Both the position numbers and the translations under genes were made by a program. Positions 54,859 to 63,532 of a stretch of 64,000 nt of DNA are shown piece after piece (position 1 is the stretch's first letter; each line of letters starts with the position of its first letter). A model generated the notes under the pieces. The model was not told the origin of the DNA. It saw nothing but the letters and a program-made list of their open reading frames with translations, and ran no database searches. The stretch is from Methylobacterium sp. WSM2598 (GTDB lineage: Bacteria > Pseudomonadota > Alphaproteobacteria > Rhizobiales > Beijerinckiaceae), in contig NZ_KB900609.1 of assembly GCF_000379105.1 (NCBI RefSeq), positions 188,181-252,180 of the forward strand, written 5' to 3'.

Positions 54859-56328
54859 TCAGGGCATGACGGGCGGGTGGTAGGTCAGCGTGAAGGCGAG
54901 CGCCCATAACAGGAAGAGCACCACCGGCAAGTGGACGAGCAGCTGCAGGAAGCTGAACCCCACGATGTCGCGCGCCTTGAGGCCAAGGATGCCGAGCAGC
55001 GGCAGCATCCAGAACGGATTGATCAGGTTCGGCAGGGCCTCGGCCGCGTTGTAGATCATCACGGCCCAGCCCAGATGCACCTTCAACTCGTTCGCCGCCT
55101 GCATGACGTAGGGCGCCTCGAGCAGCCACTTGCCGCCGCCGGAGGGCACAAAGAAGCCGAGCACCGCCGAGTAGACGCCCATCGAGAGCGGGTAACTGCC
55201 AGCCGTGTTGAAGCTGACGAAGGCGTGGCTGATCACCTCCGACAGCGTGTCGCCCGACGCGTTCTTGGCACCCGTGAGGATCGCGCTGATCGAGGCATAA
55301 AGCGGGAACTGGATCAGGACTCCGGCCGTCGCCGGCACCGATTTCGCGACGGCGACCAGAAACCGCTTCGGGCGCCAGTGCAGCAGCAGGCCCAGGGTCA
55401 GAAACAGCAAATTGTAGGTGTTGAGGTTCGAGATCGCGACGATCCACGATTGCCGCGCGAATTCCTGCCAGATCCAGCCGCCGGCAATGATGACGAGCAG
55501 GATGTTCAGGAGCGGCCAATGCTCCAGCTTCTCGCCGGGCTGCGCGGGCGGATCGAGCTTTTCCTCCTTGGCCGAGACGTCCACGCCGAGATCCTGCGCG
55601 GTGACGGCGCTGACGGCTGCCGGGGCCGACGCGTAGGCGATCGCCACCGAGACCAAGAACAGGACCAGCGCGATCAGCATCGACTGCCACAGAAAGATCG
55701 TCTCGCTGAACGGGATCACGCCGGTGATCGGCAGCACGTTCGGCGGCAGGCTCTTCGGATTGGCCTGGAGCTGGGCGGCCGAGGAACTCAGGCCCATCGC
55801 CCAGGTCGCACCCAGACCGAGATAGGCCGCGGCCCCGGCAGCCCGGTAGTCCATGTTCAACTCCGTCCGGCGGGCCAGCGCCCGCGCGAGAAGGCCGCCG
55901 AAGATGAGGCTGAGGCCCCAGCTGAGGAAGGACGACAGCATGGTGGCGGCGGCCACGAGGCCCACCGCCCCACGCCCGGTGCGCGGGATCCGGGCGAGGC
56001 GGTCGATCAAGAACTGAACCGGCGGCGAGGTGGCGACGACGTAGCCGCCGATCGTCACGAAGGCCATCTGCATCGTGAACGGAATGAGGCTCCAGAAGCC
56101 GTCCCCGAAGGTCTTGGCGACCGCCGCGGCCGGCGCCCCGTTCGCCAGGGCACCGAGCGCCACGAGGACCACCGCGATCGCCACGAAGATGAAGGCGTCC
56201 GGGAACCAGCGCTCGGCCCAGGCGGTGAAGCGAATGCCGAGCCGCGCGAGGGCTCCTGTGGCAGCGGCTCTTCCCTCGATCGATTGGAGACCTGAGGATC
56301 GGCTGGTCTGCGCCGATACTGTCTTCAT
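54859..56328 (-). CDS. Short-chain fatty acid transporter (AtoE family)
   Basis: 489 aa from ATG 56326-56328, chosen because GGGAGAA lies 6-8 bp upstream; the ATG 6 bp earlier is too close to it. About 12 membrane segments are seen. Family landmarks include LTAWAERWFPDAFIFVAIAVVL-like opening (FTAWAERWFPDAFIF), FLSWGLSLIFGGLLARALAR, and FFVPSGGGKWLLEAPYVMQAA. It would take up butyrate or acetoacetate-like acids. The preceding gene is a CoA-transferase fragment, so this was an uptake-plus-activation pair. The first membrane half is intact; no damage seen. Confidence 0.88.
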   Translation of the reverse strand: MKTVSAQTSRSSGLQSIEGRAAATGALARLGIRFTAWAERWFPDAFIFVAIAVVLVALGALANGAPAAAVAKTFGDGFWSLIPFTMQMAFVTIGGYVVATSPPVQFLIDRLARIPRTGRGAVGLVAAATMLSSFLSWGLSLIFGGLLARALARRTELNMDYRAAGAAAYLGLGATWAMGLSSSAAQLQANPKSLPPNVLPITGVIPFSETIFLWQSMLIALVLFLVSVAIAYASAPAAVSAVTAQDLGVDVSAKEEKLDPPAQPGEKLEHWPLLNILLVIIAGGWIWQEFARQSWIVAISNLNTYNLLFLTLGLLLHWRPKRFLVAVAKSVPATAGVLIQFPLYASISAILTGAKNASGDTLSEVISHAFVSFNTAGSYPLSMGVYSAVLGFFVPSGGGKWLLEAPYVMQAANELKVHLGWAVMIYNAAEALPNLINPFWMLPLLGILGLKARDIVGFSFLQLLVHLPVVLFLLWALAFTLTYHPPVMP

Positions 56329-56474
56329 GAGCATTTCTCCCTGGCCGGCCGGTTCGCTCGGCTTTGCCCTAAAAAGGGATAACGCTGGCTGGCGGTTTCC
56401 CGACAGCGCGAAAGCGACAGGCGGGGAGCGCGACACCCCGTGCAGCGTGCACCCACGGGACGCGAGGTGCGCGG

Positions 56475-57352
56475 TCATGGCTCCCGGACGCTGTCGCGGA
56501 ACGCCTGCGCCTCGGCCCTGCTCTCGAAGATGTGCGGCCGCATGGTGCGGGTGAGGACGTGTCCGAGCTTCACGCGCATGAACGCGCTCGTCGTGGAGCG
56601 GGAAACGCGGGTGGAGTAGGTCTGCTCCAGCGCGCGAACCATCTCGGCGTAGGCGTCCGCCACCTCCCGATCAAGCTGGAAGGCATCGTAGTTGACGACC
56701 ACGGCCATGCGCCGGCCGACTTGCCGGCAGCGCGCCGCCACGGCCTCCTGGATCATCGCGACATCCTCGATCCGACGGACGTGCAGTCCTTCGAAGTTCA
56801 GGAACAGGACGTTGCGGTCAGGGTCATCGGCGAGCCGGTCAGCGAGGTTGAGATCGCGCATCCGCTCCCGCAGCCCCATCGCCTGCGCGGCAAAGATGCG
56901 CGGGTCCATCGTGCGCGCACCCTTGATCATCGGCCGGAAGTTCATGTGGGCGAGGATCTCCCGCTCGACATCGACCCCCGGCGCAACCTCGATCAGTTCC
57001 AGGCCGTCCTGGCGTAGTCGAAAGACGCAGCGCTCGGTGATGTACAGGACCGTCTTGTCCGCCGCGACCCGGCCCGAGAAGGTGATCTGCTCGACGTGCT
57101 CGTGGAACTTCCTGGCCCGCCCCTCCTGGACGATCCGGAGCTGACCGCTCTCGATCCTCACACCGAGGCCGCCGACCGTGATGGTGCCGGCAAATACGAC
57201 CTTGCGGGCGTTCTGGCTGATGTTGATGAAGCCGCCGGCCCCCGCGAGCTTCGGGCCGAAGCGGCTGACATTGACGTTCCCGGCCGCGTCCGCCTCCGCC
57301 ATCCCGAGCACGGCAATGTCGAGCCCGCCGCCGTCGCAGAGCACCCGATCAC
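56475..57352 (-). pseudogene. Acyl-CoA:acetate/3-ketoacid CoA-transferase, C-terminal fragment
   Basis: About 285 codons remain, from CDGGGLDIAVLGMAEADAAGN through RFGPKLAGAGGFINISQNARKVVFAGT to the C-terminus. Full propionate/acetoacetate CoA-transferases of this type are about 520 aa; the missing N-terminal part carries the first CoA-transferase domain. The reading frame is lost precisely where repeat A (57340-57438) begins, so the break is tied to that element or to a deletion ending there. It was probably coupled to the AtoE gene. Confidence 0.85.
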
Positions 57353-57438
57353 GTTGCAATCGGGTGCTGCTCTCGATCTTTGATCTTGCCGCATTTTCTG
57401 AGACGAACCGGCATCCACTTCGTCTGAAAATGCTCTAG
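57340..57438 (-). repeat. Dispersed ~99-bp repeat, family A, copy 2
   Basis: The reverse complement matches 16345-16443 at nearly every base (CTAGAGCATTTTC, GACGAAGTGGATGCCGGTTC, AAGATCGAGAGCA). The terminal stem AGCACCCGAT ... ATCGGGTGCT is perfect here, whereas copy 1 has changes. It abuts the truncated CoA-transferase. Confidence 0.88.
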
Positions 57439-57573
57439 TGCGAGTCGGTATCCGATGTCGTCATGTCGAGACGTTCCCGCGTCACCGAGCCAGTACACTG
57501 AGGGTCGCGTCCGCTATGCTGCTCAGCTTTCCCGGTTTAGTCTCGATGTAGAACCGAGATCGAGGAGGCTCCC

Positions 57574-57999
57574 ATGCGCGCACCAACTCTCGCCACAGCG
57601 CTCTTCCTGCTTGCGGGACATGCACTGGCACAGGATAAGGCAGCTATCGATAAGCTGAACGCGGAATTTGAGAGCGCGTTTCGGAGCGGGAATTTCTCCG
57701 CAGTAGCGAACATGTACACTGAGGACGCTTACGTGCTCCCATCTGGCAGCCCACTCGTACATGGTCGCGCAGAAGTCCAGAAGTTCTGGACGGAGGCGGG
57801 GAAGGTCATCACCGACATCAAACTCACGACGCTAGACGTTCAGCCGCTGGGCGGTGAGGCCGCGCGTGAAGTCGGCCGTTTCGTGCTTAAAATGAAGGAT
57901 CAGTCGGCGCAGGACGCGTCCGGCAAGTACGTCGTGGTCTGGCGCAAGGTCGGGAACGACTGGAAGCTCTCGACCGATATCTGGAACAGCGACAAGTGA
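57574..57999 (+). CDS. Secreted DUF4440 / SnoaL-like (NTF2 fold) protein
   Basis: 141 aa after GAGGAGG. A short signal peptide (MRAPTLATALFLLAGHALAQ) precedes an NTF2-like cone: INKLNAEFE-type helix (IDKLNAEFESAFRSGNFSAVANMYTEDAYVLPSG), HGRAEVQKFWTEA, and YVVVWRKVGNDWKLSTDIWNSDK. Members bind small hydrophobic ligands or act as scaffold; no specific activity can be given. Lower GC than the core genes, consistent with acquisition. Confidence 0.82.
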   Translation: MRAPTLATALFLLAGHALAQDKAAIDKLNAEFESAFRSGNFSAVANMYTEDAYVLPSGSPLVHGRAEVQKFWTEAGKVITDIKLTTLDVQPLGGEAAREVGRFVLKMKDQSAQDASGKYVVVWRKVGNDWKLSTDIWNSDK

Positions 58000-58143
58000 G
58001 CACGCCTCGGGCTTCCGTGCGGTCGTGATCTGGCCACGATCGCGCGGCGTCAGCGCGATCCGGCATCGCGTTTTGGATCGAGATTCAACCTTCACTGCCA
58101 GAAGCGGCGGCTCCGAATAGGGCCGCCGCATTCCAGTGTGATG

Positions 58144-59106
58144 CTACGTGCCAATTTTCTCTTGTCGGCCCATCCCAACGCCGCTGAAGTTGCTGCTGCT
58201 TGTCCCTGCCGTGGAGGGCTGCCCGGTGCTAGAGGTGGCTCGTTCACCGCCAAGCCCACCCGTGTTCATTGATGAACTCTGCCGGACGCGAAGGTTGTTT
58301 TGCACGTGAGTGACGCCTGACACGGACTCGGCTATGTCCTCGGCTCGACGTTTATCGTAACGGTTGTTGACCGTTCCGTTCAGCGTGACCTCGCGGCCTT
58401 GAACCGTGACCTCGATTTCGGTCGCATCTACCTGTCGATCATCAGTCAAGCGGTCATTCACGTCATCACAGATGCGCTCGTCTGATCGCTGGTAGTTGCG
58501 AGGACCCCGGCCTCCGTGATGCTGGGCACCTTGGTCGCCCTGTGCGGCATCACGCTCCCGACGACGGGCTGCCTCCTCGTCTCCGAACCACGACGAGATC
58601 TCGTCCCCGGCTCGATCAAAGAAGCCACGCTCCCCACGGTAGCCGGTCACATCGCGATCATCATATGAGCGGGTGTAATCACGAGAGCCGCCACGTCCGT
58701 AGTCGCGTGCGCCGTAATCGCCACGGCCGTAGCCGCCCTGGCTCGGGCGATCGGACCGGCCACGGCCGTAGCCCTGATCCGCGCCGTAGAAGCCGCCGTA
58801 GTAGTCGTTGTCCCCGCCAGTGTACCGGGAGCGATCTTGGCCGCGGCCGGACATGTCGCGGCCTTCGTAGTTGCTGCCCATCCCGCGCCCGAACGCGACA
58901 TCCATCGCACCGGGCTCGCGTTCGCGCCGACGCCAATCGTCATCGTCGCGGCCGTGCCGGCCTTGGCCGTAGTCACGATCATCGCGACCGTAGTAGCGGT
59001 CTTCACCGTAACCGCGGTCGCTGCGACTGGAGAAACGGTCCCGATCTCGGTCGCCCATCTCACGTGAGCGGTCGCGCTCGTTGCGCCAGCGATCGTAGTC
59101 GCTCAT
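58144..59106 (-). CDS. BON-domain protein with Arg/Asp/Gly/Tyr-rich N-terminal region
   Basis: 320 aa from the ATG at 59104-59106 after GAGAGGAGA. Residues about 1-170 are low-complexity (YDRWRNERDRSREMGDRDRD, then many GRGD/RDYG blocks). A SWFGDEEAARRRERD motif at about residue 190 and a BON domain follow (ICDDVNDRLTDDRQVDATEI, EVTLNGTVNNRYDKRRAEDI, VSGVTHVQNNLRV). BON domains bind phospholipid or envelope components; SWFGDEEA proteins are stress-associated in Methylobacterium-like genomes. No signal peptide, so probably cytoplasmic. Confidence 0.85.
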   Translation of the reverse strand: MSDYDRWRNERDRSREMGDRDRDRFSSRSDRGYGEDRYYGRDDRDYGQGRHGRDDDDWRRREREPGAMDVAFGRGMGSNYEGRDMSGRGQDRSRYTGGDNDYYGGFYGADQGYGRGRSDRPSQGGYGRGDYGARDYGRGGSRDYTRSYDDRDVTGYRGERGFFDRAGDEISSWFGDEEAARRRERDAAQGDQGAQHHGGRGPRNYQRSDERICDDVNDRLTDDRQVDATEIEVTVQGREVTLNGTVNNRYDKRRAEDIAESVSGVTHVQNNLRVRQSSSMNTGGLGGERATSSTGQPSTAGTSSSNFSGVGMGRQEKIGT

Positions 59107-59592
59107 GCGCGTCTCCTCTCGCATTTTTCTCGTCCTCCCCCAAGCGCCGCCATTCACGGCTCAGGGTCAGGGGCTCACATGTGGCCGGGTGCCCCCCGGC
59201 CGCTGTCAGCCCAACTCCATCCCGATTCGCGCGTTCCAGCTTGGCACGTGCGGTGGGCGGACTTGGCGCAGCGTTGTCGGCGCTCGCGCCCAACGCTGCC
59301 TTACAGCCGTCCTTCCCGCTAATGAGTGACGCGTGGGGGCGCTGGCTGGCTCTCAACCAGCCATGTCACCGGGCACGATGCTGCGGAGCCTGAGAGAAGG
59401 CGTTGACGTGCAGCGGACGGCGAGGAGTCCGGGGCATTGTCACGGCATAGGAGCGGTTAACGACGCCAACTTGCGTCCAGCAATGGTCGGGCGAAACCGC
59501 CAGAACGCCCGTGGCGATTGGTCGTCAGCCACACTCGCGTGGATCACTGCCACCAGGGTTTCGGGTGAGGCGACGCCAGCTGACCGGGTGAG
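59107..59592. other. Geneless stretch of about 490 bp
   Basis: Between the BON gene and the IS3 element no frame shows protein-like composition or a ribosome site. It should hold the BON gene promoter near 59110-59200. I see no hairpins or repeats of note. Confidence 0.4.
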
Positions 59593-59658
59593 AAAGAGAG
59601 GTGGCTCGGTTTGTCTGAACAGCGACGTGGGCTTGGATAAGTGGATATCCTGCCGGGT

Positions 59659-60486
59659 TCAGGCGGCCGCGGGATGCGGCCGCCTGTCGAAGTAGGCTTG
59701 GTCGGGGGTGCGCCGGTCAAGGCTCGAATGGGGCCTTCGTCCGTTGTAGAAGACGAGGTACCGACCGATCGAAGCGCGCGCCGTGCTGACGGTGTCGTAA
59801 GCCCGCAAGTAGATCTCCTCGTACTTGACCGACCGCCACAGCCGTTCGACGAAGACGTTGTCGCGCCACGCGCCTCTGCCGTCCATGCTGATGGCGATCC
59901 CCGCCTCCCGCAACACGCGGGTGAAGGCGTGGCTGGTGAACTGCGAGCCCTGGTCCGTATTGAAGATCTCTGGCCTGCCGTGCCGGGCGAGCGCTTCCTC
60001 CAAAGCTTCGACGCAGACGTCGGCCTCCATGGTGATCGACAGCCGCCAGGACAGGACCCGGCGGCTGTACCAATCAATCACGGCCGCCAAGTAGACGAAC
60101 CCACGCGCCATCGGAACGTAGGTGATGTCCATGGCCCAGATTTGATTGGGTCGGTCGATCGTCAACCCGCGCAAGAGATACGGGTAGACCTTGTGCCCCG
60201 GCGCAGGCTTCGAGGTGCTCGGCTTGCGGTAGAGTGCGTCGATGCTCAGGCGCTTCATCAGCGTCGCGACATGACAGCGGCCGATCGCGATGCCCTCTTT
60301 GTTCAGAAGGTCGCGCAGCATCCGGCTTCCCGCGAAGGGAAGTTCGAGATGCAACTCGTCCATCCGCCGCATCACGCCGAGATCGGCAGCCGGGACTGGG
60401 CGCGACAGGTAGTAGACGCTGCCCCGGCTGATCCCGAGCGCCTTGGCCTGTTTGGCGATCGGGAGATCATGCCCGCGATCGATCAT
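59659..60486 (-). CDS. IS3-family transposase OrfB
   Basis: 275 aa from the ATG at 60484-60486 ([20 protein letters not shown]). A helix-turn-helix leads to HTH_21 ([23 protein letters not shown]) and the rve core: [25 protein letters not shown] and [18 protein letters not shown] supply D, D and E. The open frame extends upstream in the -1 frame across orfA, as expected for an OrfAB fusion made by frameshifting. Catalytic residues are intact. Confidence 0.93.
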   Translation of the reverse strand: MIDRGHDLPIAKQAKALGISRGSVYYLSRPVPAADLGVMRRMDELHLELPFAGSRMLRDLLNKEGIAIGRCHVATLMKRLSIDALYRKPSTSKPAPGHKVYPYLLRGLTIDRPNQIWAMDITYVPMARGFVYLAAVIDWYSRRVLSWRLSITMEADVCVEALEEALARHGRPEIFNTDQGSQFTSHAFTRVLREAGIAISMDGRGAWRDNVFVERLWRSVKYEEIYLRAYDTVSTARASIGRYLVFYNGRRPHSSLDRRTPDQAYFDRRPHPAAA

Positions 60487-60791
60487 CGCTTTGCGCTCAG
60501 CAGACCGGCTTTGCCGAGCGCGCCGGACAAAAAATCGTTGGTCAGCGTCAACTCGCCGATCTTGGCGTGCAGCGTCTTCACGTCGATGGCCGGTGTGCTC
60601 TCCGACCGGGACGCGGCTCCGAACACCCCGGCAGCCCCTTCGAGAAGCTGGGCCTTCCAAGCCGTGATCTGGTTGGGGTGGACATCGAACTGCTGGGCCA
60701 GTTCGGCCAGCGTCTTCTCACCCCGCAGGGCGGCCAGAGCCACCTTGGCCTTGAAGGCCGGGGCGTGGTTCCGGCGCTGTCGCTTGCTCAT
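60483..60791 (-). CDS. IS3-family transposase OrfA
   Basis: 102 aa from the ATG at 60789-60791 ([20 protein letters not shown]). The HTH ([33 protein letters not shown]) is standard. Near its end the minus strand reads GATTTTTTGTCC, where a -1 slip on T TTT TTG joins orfA to the orfB frame. The stop overlaps the orfB ATG. Confidence 0.92.
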   Translation of the reverse strand: MSKRQRRNHAPAFKAKVALAALRGEKTLAELAQQFDVHPNQITAWKAQLLEGAAGVFGAASRSESTPAIDVKTLHAKIGELTLTNDFLSGALGKAGLLSAKR

Positions 60792-60901
60792 CGTCGCTCC
60801 TGATCCGCGGCCATCCTGGCCGCCGTCAGGCAGAAACTCCACTCAGCCCCGCTGTGCAGATCCTCCGAGCCACCTCTAAAGCTTCATAACCCCCTGGTAA
60901 G

Positions 60902-61306
60902 ATGCCCGCCAAAGCAACCATCACTGCGTCGCTCACCACTGAACTGAACACCTTCATCGCGGAAAAGGTCGCGAGCGGGCAGTACCGGACCGCCGGTGAG
61001 GTGATTCGCGCCGCTCTCCGCTGCCTCGGTCAGCAGAATGACAGGGACGTGCACGTCGAAGCGGCCTACTCAGTGACGACCAGTGAGCAGGCGAGGCCAG
61101 CAGCGGCAACCCCGGCCTTCCTCCAAGGTGGCGATATGATGGGCGCGCTCATGCGTCAGCATCCCTGGGCGGCCACACCGCTTGGAGACGCCGAGGCGTG
61201 GCCGCACTCGCTCAAGACGCTCATGGGCGTGATGCTCGGGTTGACCCGATCGGTATTTTGGTCCGGGCCGAGTGCGAGGCTGCTGCATGGCCGTTGCCAT
61301 GGGTAG
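60902..61306 (+). pseudogene. ParD-type antitoxin joined to a histidine-kinase N-terminal stub
   Basis: 134 codons. Residues about 1-55 are ParD-like: ribbon-helix-helix MPAKATITASLTTELNTFIAEKVASGQY-type start followed by RTAGEVIRAALRCL. From about residue 75 the text changes to MMGALMRQHPWAATPLGDAEAWPHSLKTLMGVML, the usual N-terminus of PAS histidine kinases in this group, which then breaks down. No ParE toxin lies beside it. It looks like a fusion made by deletion; the ParD half could still fold. Confidence 0.65.
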
Positions 61307-61543
61307 CCGGAAGGCCGAATCCGGACGGCCGAAACCCGACCCGCTGCCCGTCGCCGGGGATGGGATCCGGCGCAGGCGCACCTAGTCTAGCACGGTCGAG
61401 ACGCCAGCCCGCGAGGCCCTGCCGAGGGCCGATCAACTGGCCCTCGACTGGCGACCGGTTCATGGCGCGCTCGAATGCTTCCGGAAACTGTCCGGAGGCG
61501 CCATAACGCGTCCCGTACTTGATCTTATGCGAATGGGCCGCCC

Positions 61544-61693
61544 TCACGCGCGCGAGGGCCGATACACGCGCCTGACGTAGATAAACAAATCATCGTTGAA
61601 GATGAGCTTGCCGAGCCGGAACAAGGCGCCAGCCGTGGTCGTTAGGTGGCTGTAGTTATCACGAGTCCCTGTGACCCGACGCCCGGACAGGTC
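61544..61693 (-). pseudogene. Short coding remnant of unknown family
   Basis: 49 codons between an in-frame TAG and a TGA, without a start codon: it includes GTRDNYSHLTTTAGALFRLG and KLIFNDDLFIYVRRVYRP. Composition is protein-like (aromatics, few Arg/Ala runs) unlike shadow frames around it, so it is probably the C-terminal end of a lost gene. I do not recognise the family. Confidence 0.3.
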
Positions 61694-61795
61694 CTAACCC
61701 TCCGGCGGGCGTTCGTGCGTCTGGGCCTCAGTGGATCGTGTAGCGCGGAATGACCGGCAGATCGGTGGCGCCGGCGCCAGCGAGCGCCAGCCTCT

Positions 61796-62150
61796 TCAGC
61801 AAGGTGACGCGTTGGACGGCGGCCTCGCGAGAGAGCCCGGTCTGCTCGCGCCCGCGGGCGAGGTGGCCGGCCTACGGGCGCCCTGGTCGACGGGCCAACG
61901 GAGCATCGGGGCGGGCACCTGCCGGCCTCTGGCGAGGCGCAGCCAGGAGCGCCACTCCTCCGAGACCAGGCGCACCACGTTCGTGTCGTTCCGCCAGCCG
62001 CTGATCGCGCGCTCCTCGATAGTCACCAAGCCGCGGTGGGCGGCCTTGCGCAGGGCGTTCCGGACCAGAGGGTCTCGCACACGCCCGCGAGCCGGCAGTC
62101 CCCGCGCCGGAAGGACCTGTCGCGGACGGAGGTCGTGGCGACGGGCCCCG
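61796..62150 (-). pseudogene. Fragment of a winged-helix-like DNA-binding or replication protein
   Basis: The frame carries RDPLVRNALRKAAHRGLVTI, EERAISGWRNDTNVVRLVS and EEWRSWLRLARG, which looks like a MarR/Rep-type winged helix with conserved NDTNVVRLVSPEW-like wording; the flanking residues are low-quality Arg/Pro/Gly text. No start codon or ribosome site is convincing. Probably a decayed phage or plasmid gene. Confidence 0.35.
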
Positions 62151-62190
62151 AGGCGGGCCGCGACCCCACTGACGATCGGGCGGGTCCCGC

Positions 62191-62628
62191 CTACTTGCCC
62201 TTCTGGCCCGCGGCGCGGCGGGACTGGCCGAGGCCGATGCTCTTGGCAAGCTCGGAGCGCTGCGCGGCGTAGTTCGCCGCCACCATCGGGTAGTCGGGCG
62301 GCAGGCCCCATTTCTGGCGGTACTGGTCGGGGGTGATGCCGCGGCTGGAGAGGTGGCGCTTGAGCGACTTGTAGGGCCTGCCGTCTTCCAGGCTGATGAT
62401 CGCGTCCGGCGTCACCGTCTTCTTAATCGGGACCGGCGGAATCGGCTTGGCAAGTTCCTGCGCGGGCGGCCTGTGCAGACCAACCAGCGCCGCGTGCACC
62501 TGACTAAGGAGTGTAGGCACCTGGGAAGGCGCGACAGAGTTGTGGGCGACGTACGCAGCTACGAGCCCGGATGTCACCTCGATGAGGTCTGCGCTACCTG
62601 CCAGCGCATTAGCTTGAACGGCACTCAT
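62191..62628 (-). CDS. MucR/Ros-family transcriptional regulator
   Basis: 145 aa from the ATG at 62626-62628, preceded by AGGAGGGCTGAG; a longer in-frame ORF upstream has no ribosome site. N-terminal region LIEVTSGLVAAYVAHNSVAPSQVPTLLSQVHAALVGL is the MucR oligomerisation part. The DNA-binding part reads ISLEDGRPYKSLKRHLSSRGITPDQYRQKWGLPPDYPMVAANYAAQRSELAKSIGLG. Family members usually have Cys at the ISLED serine and a second His after RHL; both are absent, so this is a zinc-independent variant. Such proteins act as H-NS-like silencers of AT-rich acquired DNA. Confidence 0.88.
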   Translation of the reverse strand: MSAVQANALAGSADLIEVTSGLVAAYVAHNSVAPSQVPTLLSQVHAALVGLHRPPAQELAKPIPPVPIKKTVTPDAIISLEDGRPYKSLKRHLSSRGITPDQYRQKWGLPPDYPMVAANYAAQRSELAKSIGLGQSRRAAGQKGK

Positions 62629-62760
62629 CTCAGCCCTCCTCTTCAGTCGGCAGCTTATCGTGCGACTAACTCGCAGAAAATTCAAGTTAAGATCAGGCCG
62701 ATTCGCAAGCACACAAACGCAACCTAATCTGGTCAAAACTTGCAATCTAAGGTTATGTAG

Positions 62761-63480
62761 ATGACTGGCGGGAGCCAGCGATTTCGGATCGGCGTCGACG
62801 ACCAGGTCTCGGCGCCGCTCGCGAAGCTTCAGGGTGGCACTGACCCGCGTCGCCAAGGACGACAGCGTCAAGTCGTTCAAGAAGGACTGGACCGAGGTCG
62901 GTCAGGCCGTCGAGAAGGTCGGCGGCGTTCCGTGCGCCGGGGGCTGGTGGACGGCGAAGCAGCAGCAACACGCGGTCGACGTGCTGGCGAAGGGCGGCGC
63001 CTCGGCGCTGGGCGCGAAGGCCCTGGTGGCGCGCTGTTCGGCCGTGGAGGCCCGCGGCGGCCCCACCTCGGCGAACTCGCGCTCGGGGGCGTTCGGGCTC
63101 GCGCAGTTCAAGTCCAGGTCGGGCGGCTACTCGCGCCTGCGCGACGGCGAGGTTGTCAACGACCCGCCGCCGGGCCGACCCACGGCGCGCCGGATCGGCG
63201 ACGACATGGGGCCGGCGCTTCAACGGCGCGGGGGCCTCGGCCGGCGGCAATGGCCACCTGCCCATCACCATGGACGGGTCCCGACCGGGACGCGCGCCCG
63301 CGCCGCGATGGACGACCTGTTCAAGGACGTCTCGATCACCCAGCGCAGGCAGGTCGACAGCTCGATCAAGGCGGCGCCCGTCTGGACACTGCACACCCGG
63401 ATCGGGAGCAGCGGCTGGTCCGCCGCGCGCTTCCGGCGCGGGCTGCCCGAAAATGGGCCTTCGAGTGGTGCTCTGCGAGG
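62761..63480 (+). pseudogene. Phage tail / lysozyme-like remnant with several frameshifts
   Basis: A start FRIGVDDQVSAPLAKLQ in one frame continues as VALTRVAKDDSVKSFKKDWTEVG in the next. The segment HAVDVLAKGGASALGAKALVARCSAVEARGG, then SGAFGLAQF, resembles the tail-tip lysozyme/transglycosylase found in phage tape-measure proteins. A further frame gives FNGAGASAGGNGHLPITMDG. The protein reads only by changing frame at least twice, so it is decayed. Confidence 0.5.
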
Positions 63481-63532
63481 CCCGAGCTTGGTCGTCAACC
63501 TCGCCCTACCCTGCATTCGCCTGTTCGGGTCC

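Larger units (their letters stand above)
59597..60877 (-). mobile_element. IS3-family insertion sequence, complete, with 4-bp target duplication
   Basis: 1281 bp. Ends: AGAGGTGGCTCGG at 59597-59609 and its exact complement at 60865-60877, with imperfect similarity continuing to about 30 bp (TCTG-ACAGCG). AAAG precedes the left end (59593-59596) and follows the right end (60878-60881), a target duplication. orfA and orfB are on the minus strand with an ATGA overlap and a T6G slip site. Confidence 0.93.

Noticed and set aside
61731..62336. 201-aa plus-strand ORF
   Set aside because: Composition is Arg/Pro/Ser/Gly-rich antisense text; the minus strand carries the recognisable winged-helix fragment and MucR.
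62629..62880. N-terminal extension of the MucR frame to 62880
   Set aside because: No ribosome site at the longer start, AT-rich promoter-like DNA, and homologs begin at the ATG 62628.
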